Source of the DNA: Epiperipatus broadwayi
Lineage: Eukaryota > Onychophora > Udeonychophora > Euonychophora > Peripatidae
NCBI GenBank assembly: GCA_028023455.1
Contig: JAQFVV010000276.1
Location: 574,545-638,544 of the forward strand
Reading direction: 5' to 3'
DNA: 64,000 nt
The notes under the pieces: model-generated
The model's input: only the letters and a program-made list of their open reading frames with translations
What the model was told of the DNA's origin: nothing
Databases searched by the model: none
Shown here: positions 11,015 to 22,784 of the stretch, one piece after another
Layout of the letters: every line of letters begins with the position of its first letter
Numbering within the stretch: the first letter of the stretch is position 1
Translations under genes and position numbers: made by a program

Positions 11015-13031
11015 TTAACGGTCAATGAAAAGAGCCTTTAACATAATCTGCACTACACGGGCGCCATCTAGGCATTTGAACCTAGAAAAATTGATATAGT
11101 AGGCCGATATGTACGTTAAAGATTCAAAAAAATTATATATATATTATTCTGACCGTTTGCCCAATGTCACTAGCTCATAGAGTAGCAGAGATTTAAACAT
11201 TTTTATAAGTTTTAATAGATTTGGATTCTCAAAATATATTAATATTTAAAACAATAAAATAAAAGAAGCCACTGCCAGTAATTAACACACAAATAGATTT
11301 TATTAACGCACATTTAAAATTTGAGGAATAAATTTATTCTTAGATTTTAACATTAATTTTTTTAAATTTAAATTACTATTTTAAATAGACCGCACAGATG
11401 GATATTTAAATTATATTTTACTTTAGCATGTTGAGTATAGATAGTCTACATAGATTTTTTTCCACTTAAAAACTTATCAAAACATTCATTCAATCTCAGA
11501 CTAAAAGTTCGTAGTCAACCCAATGTCAGCTTCCAGATATATATTTGCAATCAATGTAATATGAAGATGCTAGCATAAAATCACGCTGACAGGAATGTGC
11601 ATCTGACAGCGTGATATTATTTGAAGGTAATGATCTGTGTCCAGAGCAGGGAAGTGCATCTGCCTGACTAAGGAATCATGTATATAATTTTTTTTCAAGA
11701 GTGCTACGTATGGGAGAGAGCAGTCTTTCTGCCGTCTTATAAATCCCTGTCCATAGAGCTAGAAAAGGTCAATGGCACAGGAAATACATCTGCGACCATT
11801 TCAATGATATGACTGCCTCTTTGGGGTCATGCATTCAGTTGGGCACATTGCCCTGTATGCTAAACATGCTTCACAATACATTAATGTAAACGTCTATATA
11901 TATCTCCATCTATATATCTCTCTACCAGCACTGACACAACTACGAAACAAATAGTCTGAAATTAAAAACCCCGTAAATTAAACATAAATGAATTTAAACA
12001 TAATTATTAATCTTTATCCATGCAGCTATCTACACCCAATTTTAATTTAATACATTTTATTTAACAGATACAAATAAATAACCTAGTTAAATACAAACAT
12101 AAATAATTAAATTTTAAAAAATGGAAATGATTGAAATAGCAAACATATATAAAAACAAATATTTATAATTGATTTAGAGTTCTATCCTTGGTCAGATAAG
12201 AGTACATTCATTTATATTACTTTTTTTTGAGATTGATTACTTATTGACGTTATACGGTAATTATTTAAAAGAAAGTTCAATTGGTAAAAGTTTATACTTT
12301 ACAGATTCTGCAGATTTTGAGGTCCATCTTCATGATCACTTATGTAGATTGTTTGTTCTTCCTTTTTAAATATGAAGCCGCTACTTGCCATTCCTTTTTG
12401 GCCCCTAACTGTCATAGGGAGGTCTCAGCTGGTTGTCCAGAAAATTAAATTTATTGCAGACTTCCACATCATGAAAATCTGCAATATAGCTAGTTATAAT
12501 GACATATTCATAGTCAGCTCTCAGATAACAATTATAATAATAATTTTGCTTTTATATTTTTATTAGTCTCTTATCATCCAATCTTTGGATTCAACCGGCA
12601 AGACGTCACTAATCCTCTGGTGTTTCAATTACGGTCCTGCTGACATTTCTGGTGTTTGCATTGGTCATTTAATTTTTTGTACTCTCTTATCTGACCCTTT
12701 AATTTATTTTAAATGCCTCAAGGGCCAGTTTGCTTTTGAACAATCATTTAATTAATAAGACAATCATTTCCATTTTCTAAGATTATAGAAATCAACATTA
12801 TTTCTATTTCCAAAAATATCAAATCTTTATATCTTTACTTTTTTTTACAAAAAAAAATTACTTTCAAATATTTTTATTTTTTAAAATAGTTTTTAAAGTT
12901 GTCCATCATGCGATCTATATATACATTAAACAGTTTTTAAATTTCAGTTTTTAAGTTAAGTTTTTTTTCTTTTTAATAAATCAATTTTTATTTATGATCT
13001 TTTATTTTAATTTTAAAATAATGTGACGGTT

Positions 13032-13035
<4 letters not shown>
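11015..13035 (+). mobile_element. ~2-kb non-coding DNA element, copy A (TTRTAAYGG ends)
   Basis: The element begins TTAACGGTC just after a TA run and ends GACGGTTACAA just before another TA run, so it is flanked by TA on both sides. Internal landmarks shared with copies B and C include 'ctgcacta-a-gg', 'catttgaacctagaaa', 'cagtaattaacacacaaa', 'cgcacagatg', 'ctcttatctgacc' and 'caatcatttccattttc'. A second internal TGACCGTT at 11150-11157 inverts the left end. No long reading frame exists in either strand, so it is non-autonomous or decayed. TA duplication and terminal inverted repeats suggest the Tc1/mariner type, but no transposase supports that. The left end is two bases shorter than in B and C. 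Confidence 0.8.
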
Positions 13036-13088
<53 letters not shown>

Positions 13089-13089
13089 A
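13036..13089. repeat. (TA)n(TG)n compound microsatellite
   Basis: About 26 bases of TA followed by about 26 of TG, immediately after the right end of element copy A. The element appears to have inserted into the TA array. Confidence 0.97.
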
Positions 13090-13502
13090 TTAGCATATAA
13101 TACCACAAATACTATTATTTAATCATATTTTAAAGTCACTATAATAGTTTAATTTCATTTATTTTCATTAATACATATAAATTTCTAAATTACCTGTAGA
13201 TTTATAAAATTATACATATATAACAGCAATAATAATTTTTTTTTTAAACCTTTACAAACCCACATATTTATGTTTGCACAAGAGATAGTCACAATTAATT
13301 CCATTAAGTTAACAATGAGGATAATAAGAAGATAATTTAATCTTATAAATTTATATCTTCAAAAATAAACATTTTTTTAATATTCACTTTACCTTTATAT
13401 AGTAGCTTTCATTTCATTTTATGCAATAACATAATGATTTAAATAGAATTGATAATTAGAATAAATATAATTCTGCAAAAAATGTTAGTAACTATGTAAA
13501 TG

Positions 13503-13505
<3 letters not shown>

Positions 13506-13540
<35 letters not shown>
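13506..13540. repeat. (TA)n microsatellite
   Basis: Uninterrupted TA dinucleotide of about 35 bases, with short ATT repeats on its right. Confidence 0.97.
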
Positions 13541-13541
<1 letters not shown>

Positions 13542-13644
13542 ATTATTATTATTATTACTACTATTATTTTAAACATGTGAATTTTATTTTATTTTCCAGT
13601 TATGTTGCTTTTGGAAAATTTGTAAAAAAGTTTTAAAAAGCTTC

Positions 13645-16135
13645 AGATGACCTACAACTCTCAATGTCATGTTATATTGCTGACCCACCTGATCACACAC
13701 ATGTTGACAAGATAAATAATCACCAATTTATGTATTTCGTGCTAAACCAGCACTCAACAGTTGGTCCAGATTACCATCTCCATATATATATATTGTAACG
13801 GGCACACATGCCGGCACATTATATTTTTATAAATAAAATTAGAAATTAAAATAAAAGTTCGCAAATAAAATTTTGTTTTAAAAATTGAAAATTAATTCAT
13901 CTTAAACTCCTATATATATAAAATCGCACACATAAAAAATTATTAAAAGAAAACTTTATTTTAAAAAAAGAAAAAGTTGTAAGACTAAATTTTCAACAAA
14001 AACTTAAAAGATTTAAAGATAAAAATATATCTTTAAGCATGTACAAATTTAATTAATTCTATTGTGTAAAATGGAAATAATTATTTTAATTAGTCCAAGT
14101 GAACTAGCCTTTGGGCATCTCAAAATTTATAATTAAAGGTCAGATAAGAGAGAAAAAACAATATAAACTAATAGCCAATAAAAGAAACCCCTTAGGAAAT
14201 GGACCTCAATGAAAGGATTATCATCGTCATGGTGTAGTGTCCACTGGATCTGAAAGTTTACTATAAAACTAAAAGTTTAGGGGAAAAAAGAGGATAGTGA
14301 TGTGATAGAGAGAGGTGTGATATGTGTTAAGTTGGAGAGAGTTGAAGGAGAAGGAATTGAAAGATGCACTTTCAATTCCTTCAGTTGTTCTTAAAAAAAT
14401 GAAACATCGTTTTCCCATATTGTGGACTATAGGACATCTGGGCCCAGCAATAAAATACCAGCTACAATAAAGGACCAATGGCTAACTGCATATTGATCTC
14501 CTCAGGACTTCTTTGGAATTAGCACCTTCCAAATTACAAGCAATTAGAAACTACAAACATTTTCAAAACAGTAAGAACTTTAATTCCAAAATTTTTTTAG
14601 TATTTAATAGAAATAGAATCCTATCTGACCAATGTAAATTATTATTAATAATTAATTTTATTTGATGTATTTTTTTAAATCATTTGCATTAAGTTATTTT
14701 TTTCATTTTTTTAGGTTTTTATTATGATTTTTTTTTTGTTAAACAACTTTTAGTAAATGTTAAATTTAAGTCGGGCATGTATGGCTGCATAGATTTGTAA
14801 AGTTATATTAGTTTAATTAAGGGAGGGTTAATCTTGGGTTATTTGTTTCCTAGTCAAATTGGGTCAATGAATTGGATGTATTGGTGTAATTACTACATGT
14901 AGCATGAAGATCAACTATGTGCAGGATCATATTATACACCATGCTTGGGCAAAATAAGTCCAATTTATCACTGACCATCAGAAGCAGATGCATTCCCTGC
15001 TCCTTGGATCACCCCTTTAGTCTATGGAATGGGATAGTAAGATGGCAAAAAGGACCACAATCTCTTCATATGGAGTTTTTTTTTATTGTTCTTCTTGCCA
15101 GACAGATGTAACATTTCTTTACTGGATGATAAACAATTTGTCTCTATAACCATGCTGTTCAGATGTACATTCCTGTCAGTATGGTATTGTGCTGTCGTAT
15201 TCATGCTGCATTGAATACATCAATATATCAGATAAATTGGCATTGGTTTGACTGCGAACTTTTGGTCTAAGGTTAAATAAGGGATAAAATATTTTCCTTT
15301 CAAATGCAATCTATGTACTCTATCCATACTCGACACTAATAAAATATGAAATTCATCTATGCAAACTTCTAAAATAAAAAGTTAAATTGGAAATTAAAAT
15401 CTAAAGTAAAGTTATAATGTTTTATAAAAAAAATTAAAGTAAACATACTAAAATAATAATGCTAAATTTTATATCTGTTTAATAAATGTTTGTGTGTGTG
15501 TTATTATTGGCAATGGCTTCTTTTATTTTTTTTAATATTAAAAATTATCTCTGCTGCTCCATGTGCTAGCGACTGAGGCTAACGGTCATAATAAAATAAA
15601 ATAATATAAAATTGGATTTTAACCTACGTATCTACCTACTATATAAATTTTCCCAGTTCCAATAACCTGGTGGCTCCCTGTATAGCAGATATGGTAAAAC
15701 AATAACTTTCTGTTCACCCCAACCATTATAATACAAATACAATCAGTACTCAGCTTTATATTAAGATAGCCAATTTTTATACTTTAATGGACAGGCTTCA
15801 AACTACCCAATCCACAACTCTTCAGCCTTCCATTTCATTGAAAATCTGATAATGGAATGTTCAAAGCCATAATCAGATTTTCAATGAAATGGAAGGCTGA
15901 AGAGTTGTGAGTTGGAGTAATTTGAAGCCCGTCCATTAAAGTATGAGGATTGGCTATTTTAATATAAAGCTGAGTACTGATTGTATATATGTGTGGAGAT
16001 GGTAATCTGGACCAACTGATGTGTGCTGGTTTAGCATGAAATATGTATATTGGTGATTATTTATCTTTTAAACATGTGGGTGATCAGGTGAGTCAGCAAT
16101 ATAAGATGACAGTGAAAGTTGTAGGTCATGTGAAA
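13645..16135. repeat. Foldback repeat X, split by nested element B
   Basis: The left arm runs 13645-13792, is interrupted by element B, and resumes 15732-15855. The right arm runs 15867-16135. The arms pair around an 11-base loop at 15856-15866. Paired landmarks are 'gacctacaactctca' with 'tgtaggtcatgtg', 'ggtccagattaccatctcca' with 'tggagatggtaatctggacc', and 'cttccatttcattgaaaatc' with its inverse. Removing B leaves a foldback of about 540 bp. No protein is encoded. Directly beyond the right arm, at 16141-16154, lies 'agttcgaatcctgc', a good RNA polymerase III B-box, so the family may carry a tRNA-like part. Confidence 0.85.
13793..15731 (-). mobile_element. ~2-kb non-coding DNA element, copy B, inverted and nested
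   Basis: This is copy B of the element seen at 11015 and 42107, in reverse orientation. Its low-coordinate end TTGTAACGGGCACAC is the element's right terminus, and 'ccattataa' at 15723-15731 is the inverse of its left terminus. TA flanks both sides. It sits inside foldback X: the opposite arm of X keeps the uninterrupted site near 15984-15995. Shared internal blocks include 'cgggcat.tatgg', 'ttaatcttgggttatttgtt' and 'ggtcagataagagag' (shown on the plus strand). Short reading frames inside it are not conserved between copies, so it is read as non-coding. Confidence 0.85.
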
Positions 16136-16442
16136 GTCTGAGTTCGAATCCTGCATATATTACATATATAAATGCAGGTGTAAGCCTTATAATGTATTAA
16201 AAAGCTTCAGAGTAAATACCACCAATATTAGCTGCATCTGGCCCATGGGTATAAAATTATGTTTCACCTGTATTACATTTATCCTGATAAATTTCAACAT
16301 AGAAAGTACTACATAATCCATACAATGTCTTAATGAAATTAATATAGCATTATTTACAATATATCTATCTCAACTCATTAAGATATGCTTTATTTTATTT
16401 TTATAATATGTTTGATTATAGCTATTTTTTTCATGTGTCATT

Positions 16443-16521
16443 GCATCGGTCAGGAAGCGAACTTGCTAACCCGGGAAAACTGCTTGTAAGGCAGCTGTGC
16501 TGGCCATTCGACCACCAATGT
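16443..16521 (-). pseudogene. tRNA-like retrosequence, Val(UAC)-type anticodon loop
   Basis: Read on the minus strand, a 79-base segment resembles a tRNA. It has a perfect A-box (TGGTCGAATGG), a five-pair anticodon stem around the loop CTTACAA, whose central TAC would be a valine anticodon, a 'GTTCG' T-loop, and acceptor ends ACATTGG and CCGATGC that pair at six of seven positions, counting a GU pair. Only three of five T-stem pairs form, so it is probably not functional. It is bracketed by imperfect ~22-base direct repeats (16409-16434 and 16519-16543, 'tgtttgat.attatagctattt' type), as expected for a retroposed copy. Confidence 0.5.
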
Positions 16522-16544
16522 TTGATGATTACAGCTATTTCATA

Positions 16545-19260
16545 AATAGTTATATAATTTTTAACATAGTATGTTACATTTTTATTTATATTTAAATTTC
16601 AAATTACATCTTAAATTATTTAAAAACCAAATTATACAAAATCACCATTATTTTGTATTTAAAATGCACTTGAGAGTATAATTCACTTCATATTATTCTA
16701 TTTACTAACACATGGTTGGTTGCATCGACTTATCTCATAACTTAATTTATTAAATGTACAATTATTAACATACTATTATACAATTATCACTAAAAGTAAA
16801 ATATTTTATTAAAGCTTTTTAACTCTTGAAAATTCAAGATATTAATTTCAATATTATAATATAAATGTAACCCTAACAAGCAAATGACTAAATGCATACA
16901 ATAGCCAGAAAAATAGCTTAAAAATCTTTTGGTATCTATAATCTGGTAGCTACTAATTATTCATTCTTCAGGTGGAAAAGATTAATTACTGATGTCAAGT
17001 AAAGATTGCTGCTATTATTAAACTATTCTTTAATATAAGTTATTAATAAATAATCGCCATATTTCTGAATTTTAATTTTTCTGCATTAGAATTTAAAACA
17101 ACATTATGGTGATCTTCTATAATGTTTTTAATTCTTATAACATCTCTGTTGGTTAATTTTAGGATGAATGTTCTAGATTTTCTCTTTCTTTGTTGCTTGA
17201 TTCCATAGGCAAGATAAGATCGAGCTATTGGAAAACAGTTGAAGAGGCAAAATGTACATTTCACTAGGTCCTCTGTTTCTGGGCTTCTTCTTGGCGATTT
17301 TTTGAAATTGGCAAAACTGCATTATGAGTTTTGGTTGGTATATTAAGGGTGCACTTAGAAATTTATGCTTGTTTTATTTTCTTCAACTAAATTAAATATT
17401 GTAGCGTCTTTGATTATATGTCAGTATAGAGAAGTACTTATAATAGCGATTTGAAACAAGCTAGAATGGTTCTGCAGCTAAAATTGATTTGTTTTTAATT
17501 TATGCACTGCTATCAATATGTAATCCACGCTATCCACAAACGTTGTAATGTGTTTTTCTTGTTGAGAATCTTTTGTTAAGCCATGACTAACCATCCCATA
17601 AAACGTGCTTATCATTAAACTTTGGTTTTAGTTTTCTCTTTCTTAGTCCCTTTAATTACATTTAATTGCAGTTCTGATTAAATTCATCGTAATCAAATCT
17701 TATCAACACAATTTAATTCTGATTTCTTAAATAATTTGTAAATTTGATTAACTTATTAATCAGGCTATAAAATATATAATTTTAATTTGTAAATTAGTTA
17801 TTAGAAATATTACACATACATAAAGGTTTACAAATTTTGCAATTTCTCCAAAAATAAAAATAACTATAAATTTAACTTATACATAAATTTAATCTACACA
17901 TACAGATGTAAAAATCAAATGAGAGGATTTTTATTATATTAGTTTCTTTTATTTTATTCCATATTTTTCAATTTTATCTGACAATGATTTGCCTCATTCT
18001 ACTGAGGTAGTTTATAATCTAGACATGGCTTGAGTTGACCAATGTCTATAATATTACAATATATGTGCCTTAATACTTTCACGATAACTGATGAATGTTG
18101 ACAATCATTATCAGATAAAAAAACATTTTGACTAAAAGTACCATAATCCTGATAAAGACATTAACTGGAATCATTTTTTTTGCTGAATTGTTCAAAAAAA
18201 TAATATGTAAAAAAAATTTTTTTTAAGTAATACTTTTATGTAAACAGTATTAGATGAGTAAAAAAGTAGTAAAATAACAAAGTAATCTGACAAAAAAGTA
18301 CAACAAATTGAATCTTGGTTAATTTGTCATTCTTGGAAAATATCAAAGATCTTAAAAATCTAAATTGGTAGTCTTTTGATAGCCAAGCACACTGCTTGAC
18401 GTCATTGTTTATGTGTTAAAACAATAAAATATAACGTTATTGGGTCGTGAATTTTTTAAATACGGAGACTTTTTTTGATCACTTTAATTTTTTTACACTG
18501 TCTTTAATATTTCATTTTTAGATTTTTTTTTTTTGGCTATAGGGCGATTTTTTGGGGGGTTTAATCTTTATTTTTTAAATCAATTGTTATTACCTTTTTT
18601 TAATAAAAACAAACAAAAAATAACTTTCATCTCTATCTTTAGTCTCAGTGAAGACAGAGTATTTGTCTATTTTGCCATTTTTTTAAAAAAATTTTCCTAT
18701 TAATTACATTTTTTGGATCCTTTTAACAGACCACCACAAAAAATTACAATAACACCAAAACTTCAGACTTTTACACCTTTCATTTTCTTTTTTCACATTG
18801 AAAACATGGCCACTTCTTTTTTGGATATGGATTAAGCGATTTCTATTTTACCCTTACTATTACAGAAAATTTTTTGCTTCTTTTATTTTTTTTTGTACTA
18901 CCTCTTTAATATTTTATTTTTAACAATCGAATACCTATGGTTGCAGGAGCATGCCTGACATCAGTAAGTGGCACAATGTGTGTGTAATTTTATTTGTCTC
19001 CTATAATTTATCACAAAAGCATGAGTTTTCACGTGAGCTTGGCCGAAGCCTGTTGGACCCTAATCTTTTCCAATGTTTTTCAAATTCCAAGTTTCTGTAG
19101 TCAAGGGTGGGGATGGTGCAAAAATTTTTCATCACTCATTCTGCATGATTTAAGTAGAAATGAAATTATTCTGCTATGGAGATAGCAAAACTTGTGGCCA
19201 CTTAAAATCCAAACATCATGATAGCCAATACTCAATTGTACAAATCCGCATAAACTATCC
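16545..19260. other. Non-coding tract, nothing recognised
   Basis: AT-rich sequence with homopolymer T and A runs and no convincing coding frame, RNA gene or inverted repeat. A slightly GC-richer patch at about 18940-19190 has no recognisable content. Confidence 0.5.
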
Positions 19261-19745
19261 TGATGTGATGATGTGATGTGATGTACTGTAGCTTCTTCTT
19301 AAACGAAGTCAAGAATCTCTCAACAATTATACCAAGAAAAATTTGTTAGCTACTTAATTTTACATTCCCCAATCTAAGTTTTCCCATATTCCACTCCATC
19401 CCATTTCCACAACATAATCTTTGTCAACTCTACAGCCTTTATATTTAAATCCCCCTTATCTTTTTCCAAACCCAGCATAAAACCAATAGTCTACTTTCTG
19501 TATAATCACTTTTTTTATATTTATTTTTACATAACTTCATTATATGTGCCTTTCTGTTTTCAAGCATTTACATTTAATTAACAAATGCCTAATATTTTCT
19601 ATTCCTTCCTTACATAATTTACAGACTAAATCACCCATATTTTTCCATTTACATGTATATTCTCTTGTTGCTAAAGATCCTGTTCAAGCCTTAAACAATA
19701 AACTACTTTCCTTACTATTATCATAAATTATTATCGTAAAACATA
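19261..19745 (-). pseudogene. LINE remnant, 3' end with CCHC knuckle (family 1, copy 1)
   Basis: On the minus strand, decayed frames read 'LATREYTCKWKNMGDLV' then 'CKLCKEGIENIRHLLIKC', the CX2C-H-C knuckle found at the C-terminus of many LINE reverse-transcriptase proteins. The same text recurs in the copies at 51085 and 52200. The end at low coordinate carries a short 'gatgtgatgatgtgatg' repeat, which is the element's 3' tail. Stops and frameshifts interrupt it, and it is 5'-truncated near 19745, as is usual for LINE insertions. It cannot make a protein. Confidence 0.75.
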
Positions 19746-19794
19746 CTAGTGTGCAATGCCATATAGCGGCATAAATGGGTAATACAACCTCTAA

Positions 19795-19942
19795 ACTTGT
19801 TATAAAACAATTGGAAATTGCAAAAATATTGTCATTTCATAAAATGATTTGAGACCTTTTTGTTTTTTATAATTTATTTGAGCTTCAAATGCCTTTTTGA
19901 AATGACAATATTCCTGCAATTTTCAATTGTTTTATAATAAGT
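19795..19942. repeat. Hairpin with 45-bp arms
   Basis: The left arm (19795-19839, 'caattggaaattgcaaaaat') pairs with the right arm (19898-19942, 'cctgcaattttcaattgt') with few mismatches across a loop of about 58 bases. It lies directly beside the 5'-truncated LINE end. It could be a small MITE or an RNA hairpin; nothing decides between these. Confidence 0.75.
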
Positions 19943-21224
19943 CTAGATTGTTAAAATCTCTAATATTTTCTATGAATAGCAAATTAATTGGGATAGCTGT
20001 TTTTCTACTTTTTAATTGGATTACCTTGTTGTTTTTCTATGTTTTAGTTGTCTAGTATTATTTATATAAAAGCATCATTTAAAAAAATCTTCTTTATAGA
20101 TTATTTTGTTAAAATTTAAAAAAAATCTCACCAAAAAGTAGTAAATTTCAAAAATGTGAACATAGAGACAGAAACATACACAGACATGGCAAGGTAACAA
20201 AAAAGCATACAGATGGTCCTTGACTTTTGTAACTAATTGTTTCTTGAAATGTGTATGAAAATTAAAATGTATGAAAATAGAGCAAAGTAAAAAAAAAAAA
20301 CATCAAAAAGTGATTTTAAAATATTTATTTTTTAATGAAGTGTATTAGCATATACATGAAGTACTTTACTTTTTAAAAAAAATTATTACATTAAATTTTA
20401 TTATATTGTTAATGAAATAATTAAAATGATAGAAATAATTCCAATTATTTAAAAGTTTAAAAATTAAATAAATGTCGAATAACACATACATATATATTAA
20501 AAATTTAAAACAGGTTATGCAAAAGAAATCAGTCAAAAATAAGAATAAGTTAAAATTTTAATATTTATAAAATTATTAAAAATGTATAAGGATATATAGT
20601 TATTAAGTTCATTAAAAAATTTATATGGTAAAAATATTTATAAGTAAATTGCTTTGCTTATTTTTCAGAAAATTTAAAATTCAATACTTTTTTCGTTGCA
20701 TTTATTAGTCTTATTATGATTATATAAATAAAGTGGTATGTTAATTATTTGAAAATATCTGTAAATTTGCATAGCTTTTACTCCTATTCTTAATTACATT
20801 TTAGATTTTATGTTTTCTGAAGCAGGATGTACAATATGAGAAATAAATTGCAGTGATCACTGATTCTAGACAAACCAAAGCCCTGTTAAGTTTTTATGGA
20901 ATTGATGAGGAGAATTTTCTAAGAATAAAAGTGATGAAAGACATCTCAAATTAATAAAAATAAATTTATTACGATTTTAAAAATAAAATGAATAATAGTA
21001 AAAATTTACAACGTAATATTATGTAAATAAGCAGTAATTTAAAGTGAGTGGTCTATCCTCACGCTTTCATTTCCAGTACTTAAGATTTTCCCATATATAA
21101 GCATTTGGGTTGGAAAGAATAAGTGGATTCATTTTATTCTTTCATAAATACTATATCTTGTTTTGGGAGTGAACGTATTCATTTATGTATTACAATGTAA
21201 TATTATATAAAAATATAAATCATT

Positions 21225-21230
<6 letters not shown>
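19943..21230. other. Non-coding tract, nothing recognised
   Basis: Very AT-rich, with many short A and T runs. No coding frame, RNA gene or repeat structure was found. Confidence 0.5.

Positions 21231-21277
<47 letters not shown>
21231..21277. repeat. (TA)n(TG)n compound microsatellite
   Basis: About 24 bases of TA followed by about 22 of TG. A further TA run lies at 21301-21317. Confidence 0.97.
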
Positions 21278-22454
21278 AATAAATTAATATATTGATTTGA
21301 ATATATATATATATATAAGTGCTGATTGATGATTGCAATATAGTAGACACACGGATATCAGATAAAAACTCTAATATACAGTGTATAAACAACACTTTAT
21401 TGATTAGTATCTGGTGTTTTCTCTATAAATTTATCAAGAGATAATTGAATTGTACTCTTTTTTTTTATTTTTACTAAAAAAATTCTATGACACACCATAC
21501 TTTCTATTGCCCTTTGTATAAAATAATGAAGTGAGCAAATTGTATGAAAGTAGAGGACAACCTGTATAATAATCACACAACTCTCTTTTAAAATGCATAA
21601 TTTTAGATATGTATTTTATAGCAAATGTTTTAGTACTATATCAAGTAGTATCATCATAGCTTTTTTTTCTGAAAATTATAAGAATGTGTGTGAAATATAA
21701 AAACGTTACTTTTTTTCTTTGTTCTCTCCCTTCTCATATTCAATCTCTATTGTTTAAACAAAATTGAAAAACCTTTTAATCTTCCAATAACTTTTTCCAA
21801 ACCAAATTTATTTTTATAATTCACACTTCTCTTTCATGTTTTTGAATATTTTGAAATTTTCTATAATTTGTCAGAGAATAAAATTTAATTTCAACTTTCA
21901 CAATTGTCCAAGGGCTTCCAACACTTTAGTGCAGTACTCATGTACATAGTAGACAAAATATGATATATGATAACATATTTTATTTAAAAAAGTATTTTAA
22001 TTACATAATGAAAAAAAAAGTATTTTATGTTTTCTATTAATAAAATTATATAATTGTATAATTATAGTCATCCTTGTATTTTTCAAATGTTAAAATTTAA
22101 ACGTGATTAAACAATAACGGAGTTGCTGAAAAAAAATTTGCATAAGGAATATTTTTCTCTTCAAAATATTCATATATTCATACAATATGCTTACATGGAG
22201 AGTAAATATTGAACAACAACATATTTTACATAATCTTCCTAAATTATGAATATTTCTATGATGTTTTACAATTGGAAAAATCCAGTACGATTTTTAAAAT
22301 TGGTGTGATTAAAAATAATATATAAAGTTTGTCAGTCGCTGAAAATTATGATTGTAAACCACATATTATTATTATTAGATATAGATTGATAGGTTTTTTT
22401 TATCATAAGATTATCACTTCAACGTATCAAAATTCCATCAACAATTACCTGGTT

Positions 22455-22457
22455 TTG

Positions 22458-22497
<40 letters not shown>

Positions 22498-22542
22498 CAA
22501 ATAAAGATTATATATATATATATATATATATAATCTTTATTT
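22455..22542. repeat. Two adjacent TA-cored perfect palindromes
   Basis: 'ttgaaatta' (TA)n 'taatttcaa' at 22455-22500 is followed at once by 'aaataaagatta' (TA)n 'taatctttattt' at 22499-22542. Each is a perfect palindrome of about 45 bases, sharing the 'aa' junction. They could extrude as cruciforms. Confidence 0.95.
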
Positions 22543-22784
22543 GCACAAAAAATAAAATATACATTGTAATATAGAGTTCATGTTTACAATCATGTCTGAC
22601 ACATTAAAGACTAATTAGTTATTAAATTAGATGATAAGTAAAGGATTAAAAGTAAAAATTTATGTTATGTTACTTATCAGGGGTGATCTAATTTGGCATA
22701 TAAATTCCATAGCGTGTAAAGTTTGAGTGTCATAAATAAATAATATACATGCCATTGCCAAATATTTAATTGACTTCATGTTTG

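Noticed and set aside
14269-15204. Several 60-70-codon frames inside element copy B
   Set aside because: The corresponding positions in copies A and C are not open, so there is no sign of a conserved protein.
18080-18125. CTGATGA core, considered as a hammerhead ribozyme
   Set aside because: The matching GAAA segment and stems are absent; other CTGATGA occurrences also fail.
21183-21395. Minus-strand frame with Tyr-Ile and Thr-His repeats
   Set aside because: Product of the TA/TG microsatellites.
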